64,000 nucleotides of DNA from Streptomyces endophytica (GTDB taxonomy: Bacteria; Actinomycetota; Actinomycetes; Streptomycetales; Streptomycetaceae). The notes below the pieces were generated by a model. The model was given only the letters and a program-made list of their open reading frames with translations. It had not been told where the DNA came from and made no database searches. The stretch covers positions 496,001 through 560,000 of the forward strand of contig NZ_CP110636.1 of assembly GCF_026153355.1 (NCBI RefSeq). Reading direction: 5' to 3'. The position numbers and the translations under genes were made by a program. Positions 20,158 through 28,815 of the stretch are shown here, piece after piece (position 1 is the stretch's first letter; each line of letters starts with the position of its first letter).

Positions 20158-20925
20158 TCAGTCCTCCCGCAGGACGTAGCCGACGCCCCGTACCGTGTGG
20201 ATCAGCGGGCGGCTGCCCGGGACGTCGACCTTGCGCCGCAGGTAGCCGACGTACACCGCGAGGTTCTTGGAGCCCGGCCCGAAGTCGTAGCCCCAGATCC
20301 GGTCGTAGATCGTCGAGTGGTCCAGGACGATCCCGGCGTTCCGGGCGAGCAGCTCCAGCAGCTCGAACTCGGTCCGGGTCAGCTCCAGCTCCCGGTCCCC
20401 GCGCCAGGCGCGGCGCGAGGGCCCGTCGATCCGCAGGTCCGCGGCCTCCACGACCCCGCTGTCCGCCGCCCGCACGTCGTACCCGCCGGCCGCTTCGTCC
20501 CCGCCCGGCCCGGGAGCCGCCCCGGCAGCGCCGCCCACCGCCGCCTCGGCCCCGCCCGCCGTGGTCCGCCGCAGCAGCGCCCGCAGCCGGGCGAAGACCT
20601 CCTCGACCTCGAACGGCTTGACCACGTAGTCGTCCGCCCCGGCGTCCAGACCGGCGATCCGGTCCGCGGTCTCGACCCGGGCGGTCAGCATCAGGATCGG
20701 GGTGCGGTCCTGCTCGGCCCGCAGCACCTGGCACACCTGCAGCCCGTCGATGCCCGGCATCATCACGTCCAGCAGGATCACGTCCGGCCGCTCGCGGTGC
20801 GCGGCGGCCAGCGCCTGGATCCCGTCGGCGACCGCGGTGACCCGGTACCCCTCCAGGGTCAGGGCACGCTCCAGGGCGGTGCGGATGGGGCGGTCGTCCT
20901 CGGCCAGCAGTACGGAATGGGTCAC
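20158..20925 (-). CDS. OmpR-family response regulator
   Basis: 255 residues. The receiver domain starts VTHSVLLAEDD, with the phospho-acceptor Asp in VILLDVMMPG and Lys in VVKPFEVEE. A linker of about 50 residues rich in Gly/Ala is unusually long. The C-terminal winged helix (LTRTEFELLELLARN ... VYVGYLRRKVD ... TVRGVGYVLRED) is typical of OmpR/PhoB. The GTG at 20925-20923 is the start; the ribosome site is weak. Direct repeats at 20986-21030 upstream look like its own binding site. It pairs with the kinase at 18696-20156. Confidence 0.93.
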   Translation of the reverse strand: MTHSVLLAEDDRPIRTALERALTLEGYRVTAVADGIQALAAAHRERPDVILLDVMMPGIDGLQVCQVLRAEQDRTPILMLTARVETADRIAGLDAGADDYVVKPFEVEEVFARLRALLRRTTAGGAEAAVGGAAGAAPGPGGDEAAGGYDVRAADSGVVEAADLRIDGPSRRAWRGDRELELTRTEFELLELLARNAGIVLDHSTIYDRIWGYDFGPGSKNLAVYVGYLRRKVDVPGSRPLIHTVRGVGYVLRED

Positions 20926-20985
20926 CCGGCAAGTCTGCCAAGGCCACGGCGGGGCGGCGGCGGGCGGCCGGCCCGGCGGCGGGTT

Positions 20986-21030
20986 TCTTACCCGGCTCTC
21001 ACCCGTGGTTCTTACCGGCCTCTCACCCCT
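20986..21030. promoter_or_regulatory. Four direct-repeat decamers, probable OmpR-type regulator site
   Basis: The units TCTTACCCGG (20986-20995), TCTCACCCGT (20997-21006), TCTTACCGGC (21010-21019) and TCTCACCCCT (21021-21030) are spaced 11, 13 and 11 bases apart. Tandem direct repeats about one helical turn apart are the usual target of OmpR/PhoB-type regulators. They sit between the divergent response regulator start (20925) and the glycosyltransferase start (21162), so they could control either. The regulator assignment is inference. Confidence 0.55.
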
Positions 21031-21161
21031 GCCACGCAGTCGGCTTACCCCTTGCCGACACGGTGGCCCCCGTGCCGGACGGGCCGGCCGCGGCGGCCGG
21101 CCGTGGTGCGGGACCCGCCGGTCCCCACGACTGGGCAGACCTCGGGAAGACACCACTCCGG

Positions 21162-22388
21162 ATGAAGATCACCCTCCTGCTGCACAACGCGTACGCCATC
21201 GGCGGCACCATCCGCACCACCTTCAACCTCGCCGCCGCGCTCGCCGGCCGGCCCGGCGTCGAGGTCGAGATCGTCTCGATGCTGCGCCACCGGGAGGTCC
21301 CGCGGTTCACCCTCGACCCCCGGGTGCGGCTGGTACCCCTGGTGGACACCCGGGTGGGCAGCGACGACATGGCGGACCCGCGGTTCGGCGAGCCCGCCGA
21401 GGACTTCCCGCTCGCCGAGAAGCGGCACCACCAGTACAGCCGGCTCGTCGACGTCCGTGCCGCGGAGTACCTGCGCACCACCGACGCCGACGTCCTGATC
21501 GGCACCCGCCCCGGCATCAACGTCTACCTGGCGCGCTTCGGCCCCCGCCGCGCCCTGCGGATCGCCCAGGAACACCTGCGCCACGACGCGCACAGCAAGC
21601 GACTGCGCGCCGAACTCGCCCGCCACTACCGGCACTTGGACGCGCTGGTCACCACCACCGAGGCGGACGCGGCGGTCTACCGCGCCCGGATGCCGCTGCC
21701 CGGCGTACGGGTCCTGGCGGTACCCAACATCGTGCCCGCACCGCCCGTCGCGCCCTCCGACGGCACCGCGAAGGTGATAGCGGCGGCCGGCCGGCTGGTC
21801 CGCGGCAAGCGCTTCGACCTGCTGATCGAGGCGTTCTCCGCGGTCTCCGCCAAGCACCCCGACTGGCGGCTGCGGATACACGGCGGTGGCGCCGAACGCG
21901 CCGCGCTCCAGGGGCTGATCGACGGGCTCGGGCTGACCGAACGCGCCGAACTGACCGGGCCGCGCTCGCCGATCGAGGCGGAGTTCGCCAAGGCGTCGAT
22001 CGTGGCCTCCGCCTCGGACGCCGAGTCGTTCGGCATGACGCTCGTCGAGGCGATGCGCTGCGGTGTGCCGGTCGTCAGCACCAACTGCCCGCTGGGACCG
22101 GCCGAGATCATCGACGACGGCAGGGACGGCCTGCTGGTGCCGCCCGGCGACGGCCGGGCGCTCGCCACCGGACTGCTCGGCCTCATCGAGGACCCGGTGC
22201 GCCGCCGGACGATGGCCGAGGCCGCGCGGGAGAGCGCCCGCCGTTACGACCCCGAACCGATCTCCGAGCGCTACCAGCTCCTCTTCGAGGAGCTGCGCTC
22301 CACCCGGATCCGCCGCGCGGCCCACCGCGTCATCGGCCGCGCCCGGCGCCGGGCCCGCGCCGTCCTGCGCCGCGCACTGCGCCGCTGA
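21162..22388 (+). CDS. Glycosyltransferase, family 4 (group 1)
   Basis: 408 residues. GT-B fold: the N-terminal domain begins MKITLLLHNAYAIGGTIRTT (acceptor side, glycine-rich loop IGG), and the C-terminal GT4 domain has AAGRLVRGKRFDLLIEAF, then FGMTLVEAMRCGVPVVSTN with the conserved E-x7-E-like motif. A basic tail rich in Arg/Ala ends the protein. The ATG at 21162 is preferred because it begins a normal GT4 beta-strand; an upstream GTG-type start at 21063 would add 33 low-complexity residues. Donor and acceptor sugars are unknown. It stands alone, divergent from the two-component system. Confidence 0.88.
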   Translation: MKITLLLHNAYAIGGTIRTTFNLAAALAGRPGVEVEIVSMLRHREVPRFTLDPRVRLVPLVDTRVGSDDMADPRFGEPAEDFPLAEKRHHQYSRLVDVRAAEYLRTTDADVLIGTRPGINVYLARFGPRRALRIAQEHLRHDAHSKRLRAELARHYRHLDALVTTTEADAAVYRARMPLPGVRVLAVPNIVPAPPVAPSDGTAKVIAAAGRLVRGKRFDLLIEAFSAVSAKHPDWRLRIHGGGAERAALQGLIDGLGLTERAELTGPRSPIEAEFAKASIVASASDAESFGMTLVEAMRCGVPVVSTNCPLGPAEIIDDGRDGLLVPPGDGRALATGLLGLIEDPVRRRTMAEAARESARRYDPEPISERYQLLFEELRSTRIRRAAHRVIGRARRRARAVLRRALRR

Positions 22389-22534
22389 CGGTCCCCCTCC
22401 TCCCGCACCCGCCCGCCGGGCCGTCATCCTCCGATCCGCGGTGAACTGACGGCCCGTGGGGAACGTACGTCCGGTCAGGAACGGGAAGACTCAAAAACGG
22501 GAAGACCGAGAACGCGGGGCGCGCACGAACGCGG

Positions 22535-22605
22535 AACACACACGGCACGGGGACGGCACGGGCACGGCAGGCAGGGAACCGCACGGCACAGCACGGCACT
22601 CGTGG
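22535..22605. repeat. Low-complexity CACGG repeat tract in the gap before the GH25 gene
   Basis: The 284-base gap 22389-22672 has no gene. Within it, the pentamer CACGG/GACGG recurs about eight times, some copies adjacent and others separated by short spacers, making a simple-sequence tract just upstream of the lysozyme gene. It probably contains the promoter of that gene, but no promoter is recognisable. Confidence 0.5.
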
Positions 22606-22672
22606 CAACGCAGTTGACGTTTCGAGCAGTTGGCGCTTCGCATCCGCAGGTCCGATCGGCAGGAGGCCACTC

Positions 22673-23227
22673 ATGCTGCACGGTGTCGATGTCAGCTCCT
22701 ACAACACCTCGTATTCCACCGAGGGGCTGGACTTCGTTTTCGTCAAGGCGACCGAAGGCCGCTCCTACATCAATCCGCACCAGAACACCCAGGCCGTGAG
22801 GGCCCGTAAAGCGGGCTGCGTGGTGGGTTTCTACCACTTCCTGTGGCCGGGCAACATCTCCGCCCAGGCGCGGTATTTCGTGGCGAAGTGCGCCTCGGTC
22901 CCGGGCGACATCCTGGCCTGCGACTGGGAGAGCACCGGAGACGGGACGCACGCCAGCAATGCGCAGAAGGACCAGTTCCTGGTCGAGGTGAAGAAGCTCC
23001 GCCCCAAGCACCGTGTGATGCTCTACTGCAACCGCGAATTCTGGCTCCACCACGACACCACGTCCTACGCGGCCGACGGCCTGTGGATCGCCGATTACGT
23101 CACCGCCGGGCACCCGCGGATCAAGGCGAAGTGGCGCATCCACCAGTACACCGACCACCCGCTGGACAAGGACGTCGCGAACTTTTCGAGCAGGACCGCT
23201 CTGAAGAAGTGGGCGCACCCGGCATAA
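22673..23227 (+). CDS. GH25-family lysozyme (muramidase) without signal peptide
   Basis: 184 residues, the length of a bare GH25 catalytic domain. It begins MLHGVDVSSYNTSYS, where Asp6 matches the conserved first-strand acid, and has VKATEG, GFYHFL, the catalytic pair region ACDWEST (Asp/Glu), and WIADY. GH25 enzymes cleave the beta-1,4 bond between MurNAc and GlcNAc. The ATG at 22673 follows AGGAGG at ideal spacing, so the absence of a signal peptide is real unless another export route exists. It stands alone, upstream of nadE by 221 bases. Confidence 0.88.
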   Translation: MLHGVDVSSYNTSYSTEGLDFVFVKATEGRSYINPHQNTQAVRARKAGCVVGFYHFLWPGNISAQARYFVAKCASVPGDILACDWESTGDGTHASNAQKDQFLVEVKKLRPKHRVMLYCNREFWLHHDTTSYAADGLWIADYVTAGHPRIKAKWRIHQYTDHPLDKDVANFSSRTALKKWAHPA

Positions 23228-23448
23228 AGTTTCCTACGGCACGCGAAAGCGCGCTCACGGCCACCGTCCGTATGCCGGCGACGAACACAGCGCGACCTCG
23301 CGCCACGTTTCGTACGCCGAAAGGCAACAACCGGTGACCGAAGCGCGCATGGCGTGACCAGGCCCACATCCCTTCCGTACGGGACCCCTCGCGCAGGAAC
23401 GAAATGCGCGCGCGTACGGAAACGAATCCGAGCGGAAAAGGAGCAGCC

Positions 23449-24279
23449 GTGACCGACCCGGCGTCCATGGCCCTGCAGCAGGAGATCGCCCGGGATCTCC
23501 AGGTGACCGCGTCCTTCGACGCCGAGCAGGAGATCGAGCGCCGGGTGGCCTTCCTCACGGAGCAGCTGACCTCCTCGGGCCTGCGCTCGCTGGTCCTGGG
23601 CATCAGCGGCGGCGTCGACTCGACCACCACCGGCCGGCTGTGCCAGCTCGCCGTGGAGCGGGCCCGGGCCGAGGGGTACGAGGCGACGTTCTACGCGATG
23701 CGGCTGCCCTACGGCGTCCAGGCGGACGAGAAGGACGCCCAGCGCGCGCTGGAGTTCATCCGCGCCGACCGGGAGCTGACCGTCGATGTCCGCCCGGCGA
23801 GCGACGCGGCGCTGCAGGCCGCGGTGGACGGCGGGCTGGTCTTCCGCGACGCGCACCACCAGGACTTCGTGCAGGGCAACATCAAGGCACGGCAGCGCAT
23901 GATCGCGCAGTACGCGGTCGCGGGCGCCCACGACGGACTGGTCGTGGGCACCGACCACGCGGCCGAGGCGGTCTCCGGCTTCTTCACCAAGTTCGGCGAC
24001 GGCGCGGCCGACGTCGTGCCGCTGACCGGTCTCACCAAGCGCCGGGTGCGCGCGGTGGCGGCGGCGCTGGGCGCCCCGCGGGAGCTCGTCACGAAGGTGC
24101 CGACCGCCGACCTGGAGACCCTCGACCCGGGCAAGCCGGACGAGGACGCCCTCGGCGTGACCTACGACCAGATCGACGACTTCCTGGAAGGCAACCCGGT
24201 CCCCACCCCCGCCTTCGAGGCCATCGCCCGCCGCTACCGCCTCACGGCCCACAAGCGGGCACTGCCGGTGGCGCCGTAG
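23449..24279 (+). CDS. nadE: Ammonia-dependent NAD(+) synthetase
   Basis: 276 residues. Amidates nicotinate adenine dinucleotide to NAD with ATP and ammonia. The PP-loop motif [10 protein letters not shown] is at about residues 47-56, and [30 protein letters not shown] and [10 protein letters not shown] are characteristic NadE segments. There is no N-terminal glutaminase domain, so ammonia is the direct donor. The GTG at 23449 follows AAAAGGAG; an ATG at 23404 without a ribosome site was rejected. A strong hairpin follows at 24287. Confidence 0.96.
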   Translation: MTDPASMALQQEIARDLQVTASFDAEQEIERRVAFLTEQLTSSGLRSLVLGISGGVDSTTTGRLCQLAVERARAEGYEATFYAMRLPYGVQADEKDAQRALEFIRADRELTVDVRPASDAALQAAVDGGLVFRDAHHQDFVQGNIKARQRMIAQYAVAGAHDGLVVGTDHAAEAVSGFFTKFGDGAADVVPLTGLTKRRVRAVAAALGAPRELVTKVPTADLETLDPGKPDEDALGVTYDQIDDFLEGNPVPTPAFEAIARRYRLTAHKRALPVAP

Positions 24280-24286
24280 TCGCGAA

Positions 24287-24311
24287 GCCGGCGGCCGGCC
24301 CGGCCGCCGGC
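24287..24311 (+). terminator. Hairpin terminator after nadE
   Basis: GCCGGCGGCC (24287-24296) pairs perfectly with GGCCGCCGGC (24302-24311), loop five bases, 8 bases past the nadE stop and followed by GCTTTA. Confidence 0.7.
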
Positions 24312-24430
24312 GCTTTACCCCGCCCGTCATGCACCCGCAAGGGGACGGTCACCCTTACGGTGCTAAATCGTGGGCGTGGGCGGGCATGGATGCGGGCATG
24401 GGAAGCCGCGAAGTGCGATCGGAAGATCAA

Positions 24431-24453
24431 CTGTCAGTGGGTCCGCCTACGCT
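24431..24453 (+). promoter_or_regulatory. RecA-NDp/PafBC-type promoter upstream of the small protein gene
   Basis: CTGTCAGTG (24431-24439), eight bases, then TACGCT (24448-24453). This matches TTGTCRGTG-N8-TANNNT, the DNA-damage promoter of actinobacteria activated by PafBC, in all but the first T. The ATG at 24461 is 8 bases after the -10, so the mRNA should be leaderless or nearly so. Assignment to PafBC is inference. Confidence 0.6.
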
Positions 24454-24460
24454 CCAAGGC

Positions 24461-24813
24461 ATGGGTTACGCACACCTGCGCGAACTCCAGACCGCGCTGA
24501 CCACCGCCTCCGACCTGACCACCGCCCTCCAGTCCGCGCCCAACCGGCACGACGCGGACCAACTCGTCGACGTCCTCCGGCAAGCACTGACCGCCGCCAG
24601 TTCGCTGGGCGCCGAGACCGGCCCGACCGGCTGCGCCCTGCATCCGCACGGCGCGGTCGACCCGCTCTACGGCGACCCGGAGGACCCCTCCCGCCGGGCT
24701 ACGGCAAGTGCCTGCTCTGCAACGACCGCCGGCGCCGGGCGGATGCGCACAGCCCGCACATCCGCCGGTTCGCCCGCCCGCATCCCCGCTGGCGCCGCCC
24801 CTTGAGCGCCTGA
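24461..24813 (+). CDS. Small cysteine-containing hypothetical protein (frameshifted as sequenced)
   Basis: About 117 residues after correction. The N-terminal half is helical (MGYAHLRELQTALTTASDL ... LVDVLRQALTAASSLG) and the C-terminal half is Cys/His-rich: TGCALHPHG, then, after a lost C near 24690, PPGYGKCLLCNDRRRRADAH. The set Cys...His...CxxC suggests a small zinc-binding unit next to a very basic tail. No ribosome site is visible; a promoter of RecA-NDp type lies so close that translation is likely leaderless. I do not recognise a function. It is separated from nadE by a terminator, so it is its own transcription unit. Confidence 0.6.
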
Positions 24814-24901
24814 CGCCCGGCCGCGGCGGCAGCCCCGCCGCACGAGAGACGCGCAAGGGGCCACCGCCGCGGCGGGCCGGGAGCAGCGGGGGCGTGTCCG
24901 G

Positions 24902-25765
24902 CTACCGGCCCGCCGGGGGCGGTGCCTCGCCGTCCCCGTCCTCCGGTCGCTTCTCCGGCCGGAGGGCGATCCGCCCCAGCAGCGCGGCGACGGCCAGGGC
25001 GGCCACCGCGATCAGGGCGTAGTCCGGCACGCCGTTCCCGAGCCGGGCCGCCCATTCCTCGACCCGGAATTCGGCGTCGGCGTCGAGGATGCCGGGCAGC
25101 GCGCTGGTCCCGTTGAAGCACAGGAAGAGCACGCCGATGCCGAGGAAGAACACCCCGGACACCACCGACGTGGTGTGCAGCCGCAGCCGCCCCAGGGTGA
25201 ACTCCCGGCCGCGCAGCCAGCCGCGGGACCCGAGCCGGAAGCGGTCCCAGAACAGCGCCAGCACGAACAGCGGCAGCGCCATGCCCAGGGCGTAGACCGC
25301 CAGCATCGAGGCGCCGTACACCGGCGAGCCGCTGACCGCCGTCACGGTCAGCACCGCGCCGAGGATCGGGCCTGCGCAGAAGCCCGCCAGGCCGTAGACG
25401 CAGCCGAGGAGGAAGGTGGTGACCGCCGACCGCGGGGTGATCCGGGCCGCCGCGGCCTGCGCGCGGCGGGAGGCGAAACCCAGGCCGAGGATCTGGGCGA
25501 GCCCCATCGCGATGACCGTCCAGCCGCCGAGGGTGATGAGCAGGTCGCGGTGGCCGTTGAACAGCCGGCTGGCCGCCGTACTCGCCGCGCCGAGCGGTAC
25601 GAGCGTGGTGGCCAGCCCCAGGTAGAACACCCCGGTGCGGGCCAGCAGCCGGCCGGTGCCGGTGAGCGAGTAGGCGAAGAACGCCGGCAGCAGCAGTGCG
25701 CTGCAGGGGCTGATCAGCGCCAGCACCCCGCCGAGGAACGCCGCGAGGTAGCCGATGTCGGTCAC
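24902..25765 (-). CDS. CcdA/DsbD-family thiol-redox membrane protein
   Basis: 287 residues with about seven membrane helices. The two redox cysteines are in ISPCSALLLPAF (helix 1) and GLAGFCAGP (helix 4), as in CcdA, which carries electrons across the membrane to extracytoplasmic thioredoxin-like proteins. The GTG at 25765 overlaps the stop of the DsbA-like gene by 4 bp, so the two work together. The C-terminal tail (RPEKRPEDGDGEAPPP) is charged and cytoplasmic or exposed. The final electron acceptor is probably its neighbour. Confidence 0.87.
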   Translation of the reverse strand: MTDIGYLAAFLGGVLALISPCSALLLPAFFAYSLTGTGRLLARTGVFYLGLATTLVPLGAASTAASRLFNGHRDLLITLGGWTVIAMGLAQILGLGFASRRAQAAAARITPRSAVTTFLLGCVYGLAGFCAGPILGAVLTVTAVSGSPVYGASMLAVYALGMALPLFVLALFWDRFRLGSRGWLRGREFTLGRLRLHTTSVVSGVFFLGIGVLFLCFNGTSALPGILDADAEFRVEEWAARLGNGVPDYALIAVAALAVAALLGRIALRPEKRPEDGDGEAPPPAGR

Positions 25766-26538
25766 TTCCCGGCCCCCGCACCGCCCTTGCCGGCCCGCGC
25801 CACGGCGTCCTGGATCGCCTGCGCGAAGACCTCGGTGGGCTGGGCCCCGGCCACCGGCCGGCCGTTGATCAGGAAGGACGGCGTGGACTGCACCCCGAGC
25901 CGGTAGCCCTCGTCCTGGTCCTTCTTCAGCGCCCGCTCGGCGTCCGCGCTCTTCAGGTCGCTGCGGAACCTGTCGAGGTCCGGCACCCCGCTCTCCTCGG
26001 CCAGTTCGACGAGCTTGTCCTCGGCCAGCGCCGCGCCCTTGCGGGTCTTGGCGTACAGCGTGTCGTGCAGCTGCCAGAACCGGCCCTGCCGGCCGGCCGC
26101 CCAGGAGGCACGGGCGGCCCGCTCGGAGTCGGCGCCGAAGACCGGGAAGTTGCGGAACTCGATGCGCAGGGTGCCCGCGTCGACATACTTCTTGATCAGC
26201 TCGGGCTGGGTCTCACGGGTGAAGCGGCCGCAGAACGAGCACTGGTAGTCGGCGTATTCGACCAGGACGACCGGGGCGTCCTTCTTGCCGACGGCCAGTG
26301 GGTCGCCGGCGGTGCGCCGGCTGGTCCGCCGGGCGAGGTCGTCGAACATCTTCTGCTGGTCGGGGTCCTCCTCGGACCGGGGCGAGGCGGCGGCCTCGGG
26401 CGCGCCGCCGCGGGCGGTGTCGCGGTCGCCCTCGATGGTCCTGCCGACGGCGACGCCGATGGCGACCAGCGCCACGACGAGGGCCAGGACCGCGCCGATG
26501 GCGGCCAGTTTGCGGGTGGGGGAAGCGTTTGCGGGCAT
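25762..26538 (-). CDS. DsbA-family thioredoxin-like protein, membrane anchored
   Basis: 258 residues. One N-terminal anchor helix (LAAIGAVLALVVALVAIGVAVG, about 11-32) without a lipobox or clear cleavage site, a charged linker, then a DsbA fold with the active site CSFC at about residues 100-103 and the cis-Pro loop STPSFLINGRPV. It would oxidise or isomerise thiols of exported proteins, re-reduced or re-oxidised through the adjacent CcdA-like protein. Starts at the ATG 26538. Confidence 0.9.
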   Translation of the reverse strand: MPANASPTRKLAAIGAVLALVVALVAIGVAVGRTIEGDRDTARGGAPEAAASPRSEEDPDQQKMFDDLARRTSRRTAGDPLAVGKKDAPVVLVEYADYQCSFCGRFTRETQPELIKKYVDAGTLRIEFRNFPVFGADSERAARASWAAGRQGRFWQLHDTLYAKTRKGAALAEDKLVELAEESGVPDLDRFRSDLKSADAERALKKDQDEGYRLGVQSTPSFLINGRPVAGAQPTEVFAQAIQDAVARAGKGGAGAGK

Positions 26539-26594
26539 GCGGAAGCTCCTGACGTACGGAGAGGGAATTCGGCCGGGTGCGAGTGGCCGGCGGC

Positions 26595-27038
26595 CTATAT
26601 CCGCAGTACGGGCAGGAGCGCGGTGGGGTCGGTGGCGGGGGCGCGGCCCGTCGGCGGACGGGCCAGCGCGAACTGGGCGGGCGCGTCGGCGGCGAGCGGC
26701 CCGGCGCCGGCGGTCGGCGCGGGAGCCAACGGCTCACCGCGGTGCGGGGTGGGCAGCGGCGCGGACTCGTCGGGGCCGGGCGCATGCCGGTCCGAGCACC
26801 GCTTCCCCGCGTCGGCGGCGACCGGAGGGGCCGTCAGCGGGGCGGCCGGAGCGGCGGCCACCGGCTTCGCACCGGGCCGCCCGTCGGTCGCGGTCACGGC
26901 CGTCGCCACGGCCGCCGGCGCTGCCGTACGGCCGGCCGGGGCCACCGCTTCGAGGCCGGTCCGGCACAGCAGCGGACCGAAGGTCACCGCGAGGAGGAGC
27001 AGCAGCATCAGGCCGGCCGATCGCCGCAGCTGGTGCAT
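26595..27038 (-). CDS. Hypothetical exported Ala/Pro-rich protein
   Basis: 147 residues. Starts MHQLRRSAGLMLLLLLAVTF, a signal peptide or anchor. The rest is Ala/Pro-rich and low complexity, with single cysteines in LLCRTG and GKRCSDRH and no recognisable domain. It lies 57 bases upstream of the DsbA-like gene on the same strand and may be co-transcribed; the two cysteines could make it a thiol-redox substrate. The codon pattern is acceptable for a gene, but low complexity lowers confidence. Confidence 0.55.
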   Translation of the reverse strand: MHQLRRSAGLMLLLLLAVTFGPLLCRTGLEAVAPAGRTAAPAAVATAVTATDGRPGAKPVAAAPAAPLTAPPVAADAGKRCSDRHAPGPDESAPLPTPHRGEPLAPAPTAGAGPLAADAPAQFALARPPTGRAPATDPTALLPVLRI

Positions 27039-27126
27039 GTCCCTCCTCTCCGTACCGGTCGCGCGCAGGAACAGCCCATCCTACGGACCGCCACCGCGCG
27101 ACCGGAGCACCGGCCGGAGGGGGCGT

Positions 27127-27666
27127 TCAGCGGTCGCCGACCCGCATCTCGAACCAGGTGGTCTTGCCGCGCGGCAGCAGGTCCACGCCCCACCGGTCGG
27201 AGAGCGTGTCGACGAGGAACAGTCCGCGCCCGCTGATGTCCAGGTCCTGGACGGGCATGAGACAGGGCAGCCCGCGGGACGGATCGCGCACCTCGATGCG
27301 GATCCAGCCACGGCGGCGCAGCATCCGCAGCGCCAGGGTCCGGGCGCCGGTGTGGCGTACGGCGTTGCCGACGAGCTCGGAGACCAGCAGCACGGCCTGC
27401 TCGGCGAGCTGGGGCGTCAGGGACCACTGTTTCAGGAGGACGGCGGCGGTCAGCCGGCGGGCGATACCCGCGGACTGCGGACGGGACGGCAGCCGGACCT
27501 CGCCGAGGGTCGGCTCGGCCACCAGGTCGACGGTTACCGCACCCGGTCTGCCGGGAGCCGGCGCCGGGGTCCGGTCCGCACCGGGGATGCCCCACCGCGC
27601 GGCGGCCGGATCGCTCCGCGGCCGCGGCTGCTCCATACCTTCGAGGCCCGCCATGCCCCCCATCAT
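27127..27666 (-). CDS. RsbW-like ATP-binding protein (HATPase_c, anti-sigma/regulatory kinase type)
   Basis: About 179 residues from the ATG at 27666. A Pro/Arg-rich N-terminus is followed by a single HATPase_c domain: LVSELVGNAVRHTGA (N-box), VRDPSRGLP and GRGLFLVDTLSDRWGV (G-box). Streptomyces has many stand-alone proteins of this type that act as anti-sigma or anti-anti-sigma switching kinases; the partner here is unknown. Several in-frame ATGs (27666, 27663, 27654) compete; a longer frame to 27819 has weak coding character. Confidence 0.78.
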   Translation of the reverse strand: MMGGMAGLEGMEQPRPRSDPAAARWGIPGADRTPAPAPGRPGAVTVDLVAEPTLGEVRLPSRPQSAGIARRLTAAVLLKQWSLTPQLAEQAVLLVSELVGNAVRHTGARTLALRMLRRRGWIRIEVRDPSRGLPCLMPVQDLDISGRGLFLVDTLSDRWGVDLLPRGKTTWFEMRVGDR

Positions 27667-27930
27667 GGCTGCTACTTGACGGTCACGGGGGCGGAACCGA
27701 CGGAATCCGTCGCCCGGAAACGACGGCTCCGGACCCCGGCGGAGACATATGCCAGCGGCAGCAGAGGTTCCGGGATCCCGCCACTGACCTGCGACGACAC
27801 CGGGCATACGAATGATCAATCCGATGCGTCAACAGGGCCTGTGTGAGCCGGAGTTACGTTTTCCGCGATTCGCCCACACGGGGCATCGGGTCCCGGCCAA
27901 ACCTCCTGTGTCCCGTCAACACCGCGCGTA

Positions 27931-28698
27931 TCAGAGGAACTTGGCCTTGCCGGGGCCCTCCTCGACGAAGCTGCGCATCCCGATCTCCCGGTCCTCGGTC
28001 GCGAACAGCCCGGCGAACCAGTTCCGTTCGATCGTCAGGCCGGTGTCGATGTCGGTCTCCAGTCCGGCGTCGACGGACTCCTTCGCGGCCCGCAGCGCCA
28101 GCGCCGGTCCGGCCGCCAGCCGCGCCGCCCAGGCGTGCGCCTGCTCGTAGACCTCGGCGGCCGGCACCACCCGGTCGACCAGTCCGATGGCGAGCGCCTC
28201 CTCGGCCTTCACCTGGCGGCCGGTGAAGATCAGGTCCTTGGCCTTGGACGGGCCCACCAGCCGCGCCAGCCGCTGGGTGCCGCCGGCGCCCGGGATCAGG
28301 CCGAGCAGGATCTCCGGCTGGCCGAGCTTGGCGTTGTCGGCGGCGATCCGGAAGTCGGCGCAGAGCGCCAACTCGCAGCCGCCGCCGAGCGCGTAGCCGG
28401 TGACCGCGGCGACCACCGGCTTGGGGATCCGGGCCACGGCGGTGAACGCGTCCTGCAGCGCCTTGGACCGCACGACCATCGCCGCGTGGTCCATGACCTG
28501 CATCTCCTTGATGTCCGCGCCGGCCGCGAAGACCTTCTCGCCGCCCCAGACGACGACCGCGCGCACGTCGTCGCGGCGGGTGACCTCCTCGGCCAGCTCG
28601 CGCAGCCGGTCCTGGGTGGCGATGTCGAGTGCGTTCATCGGCGGGCGGTCCAGGCGGATGGTGCCGACACCCTCGGCGACCTCAAGATTCACAGTCAT
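27931..28698 (-). CDS. Enoyl-CoA hydratase/isomerase family protein
   Basis: 255 residues, crotonase fold. The oxyanion-hole stretches are KVFAAGADIKEM and GYALGGGCELALCAD, and the catalytic Glu lies in the region GQPEILLGLIPGAGGTQ, all consistent with a working enoyl-CoA hydratase that adds water to trans-2-enoyl-CoA. It is a single gene with no beta-oxidation neighbours, so the acyl substrate cannot be stated. The start is the ATG at 28698. A minus-strand TAACCT lies six bases before the start, so transcription may begin at or near the ATG. Confidence 0.92.
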   Translation of the reverse strand: MTVNLEVAEGVGTIRLDRPPMNALDIATQDRLRELAEEVTRRDDVRAVVVWGGEKVFAAGADIKEMQVMDHAAMVVRSKALQDAFTAVARIPKPVVAAVTGYALGGGCELALCADFRIAADNAKLGQPEILLGLIPGAGGTQRLARLVGPSKAKDLIFTGRQVKAEEALAIGLVDRVVPAAEVYEQAHAWAARLAAGPALALRAAKESVDAGLETDIDTGLTIERNWFAGLFATEDREIGMRSFVEEGPGKAKFL

Positions 28699-28815
28699 GC
28701 CGGAAGGTTAGTACGCGTTAACGGCGGGCGGACCGGTGCGCTCCGTCACAGTGCCCGGCCCCGGTCGCCTTCCGGCCGTTTCCCGCCGCTCCCCCGCCCG
28801 CTCGCCACCGGCGCC

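Noticed and set aside
18087..20621. Plus-strand frame of 844 codons opposite the two-component genes
   Set aside because: Low-complexity Arg/Pro/Gly product; minus strand encodes an intact kinase and regulator.
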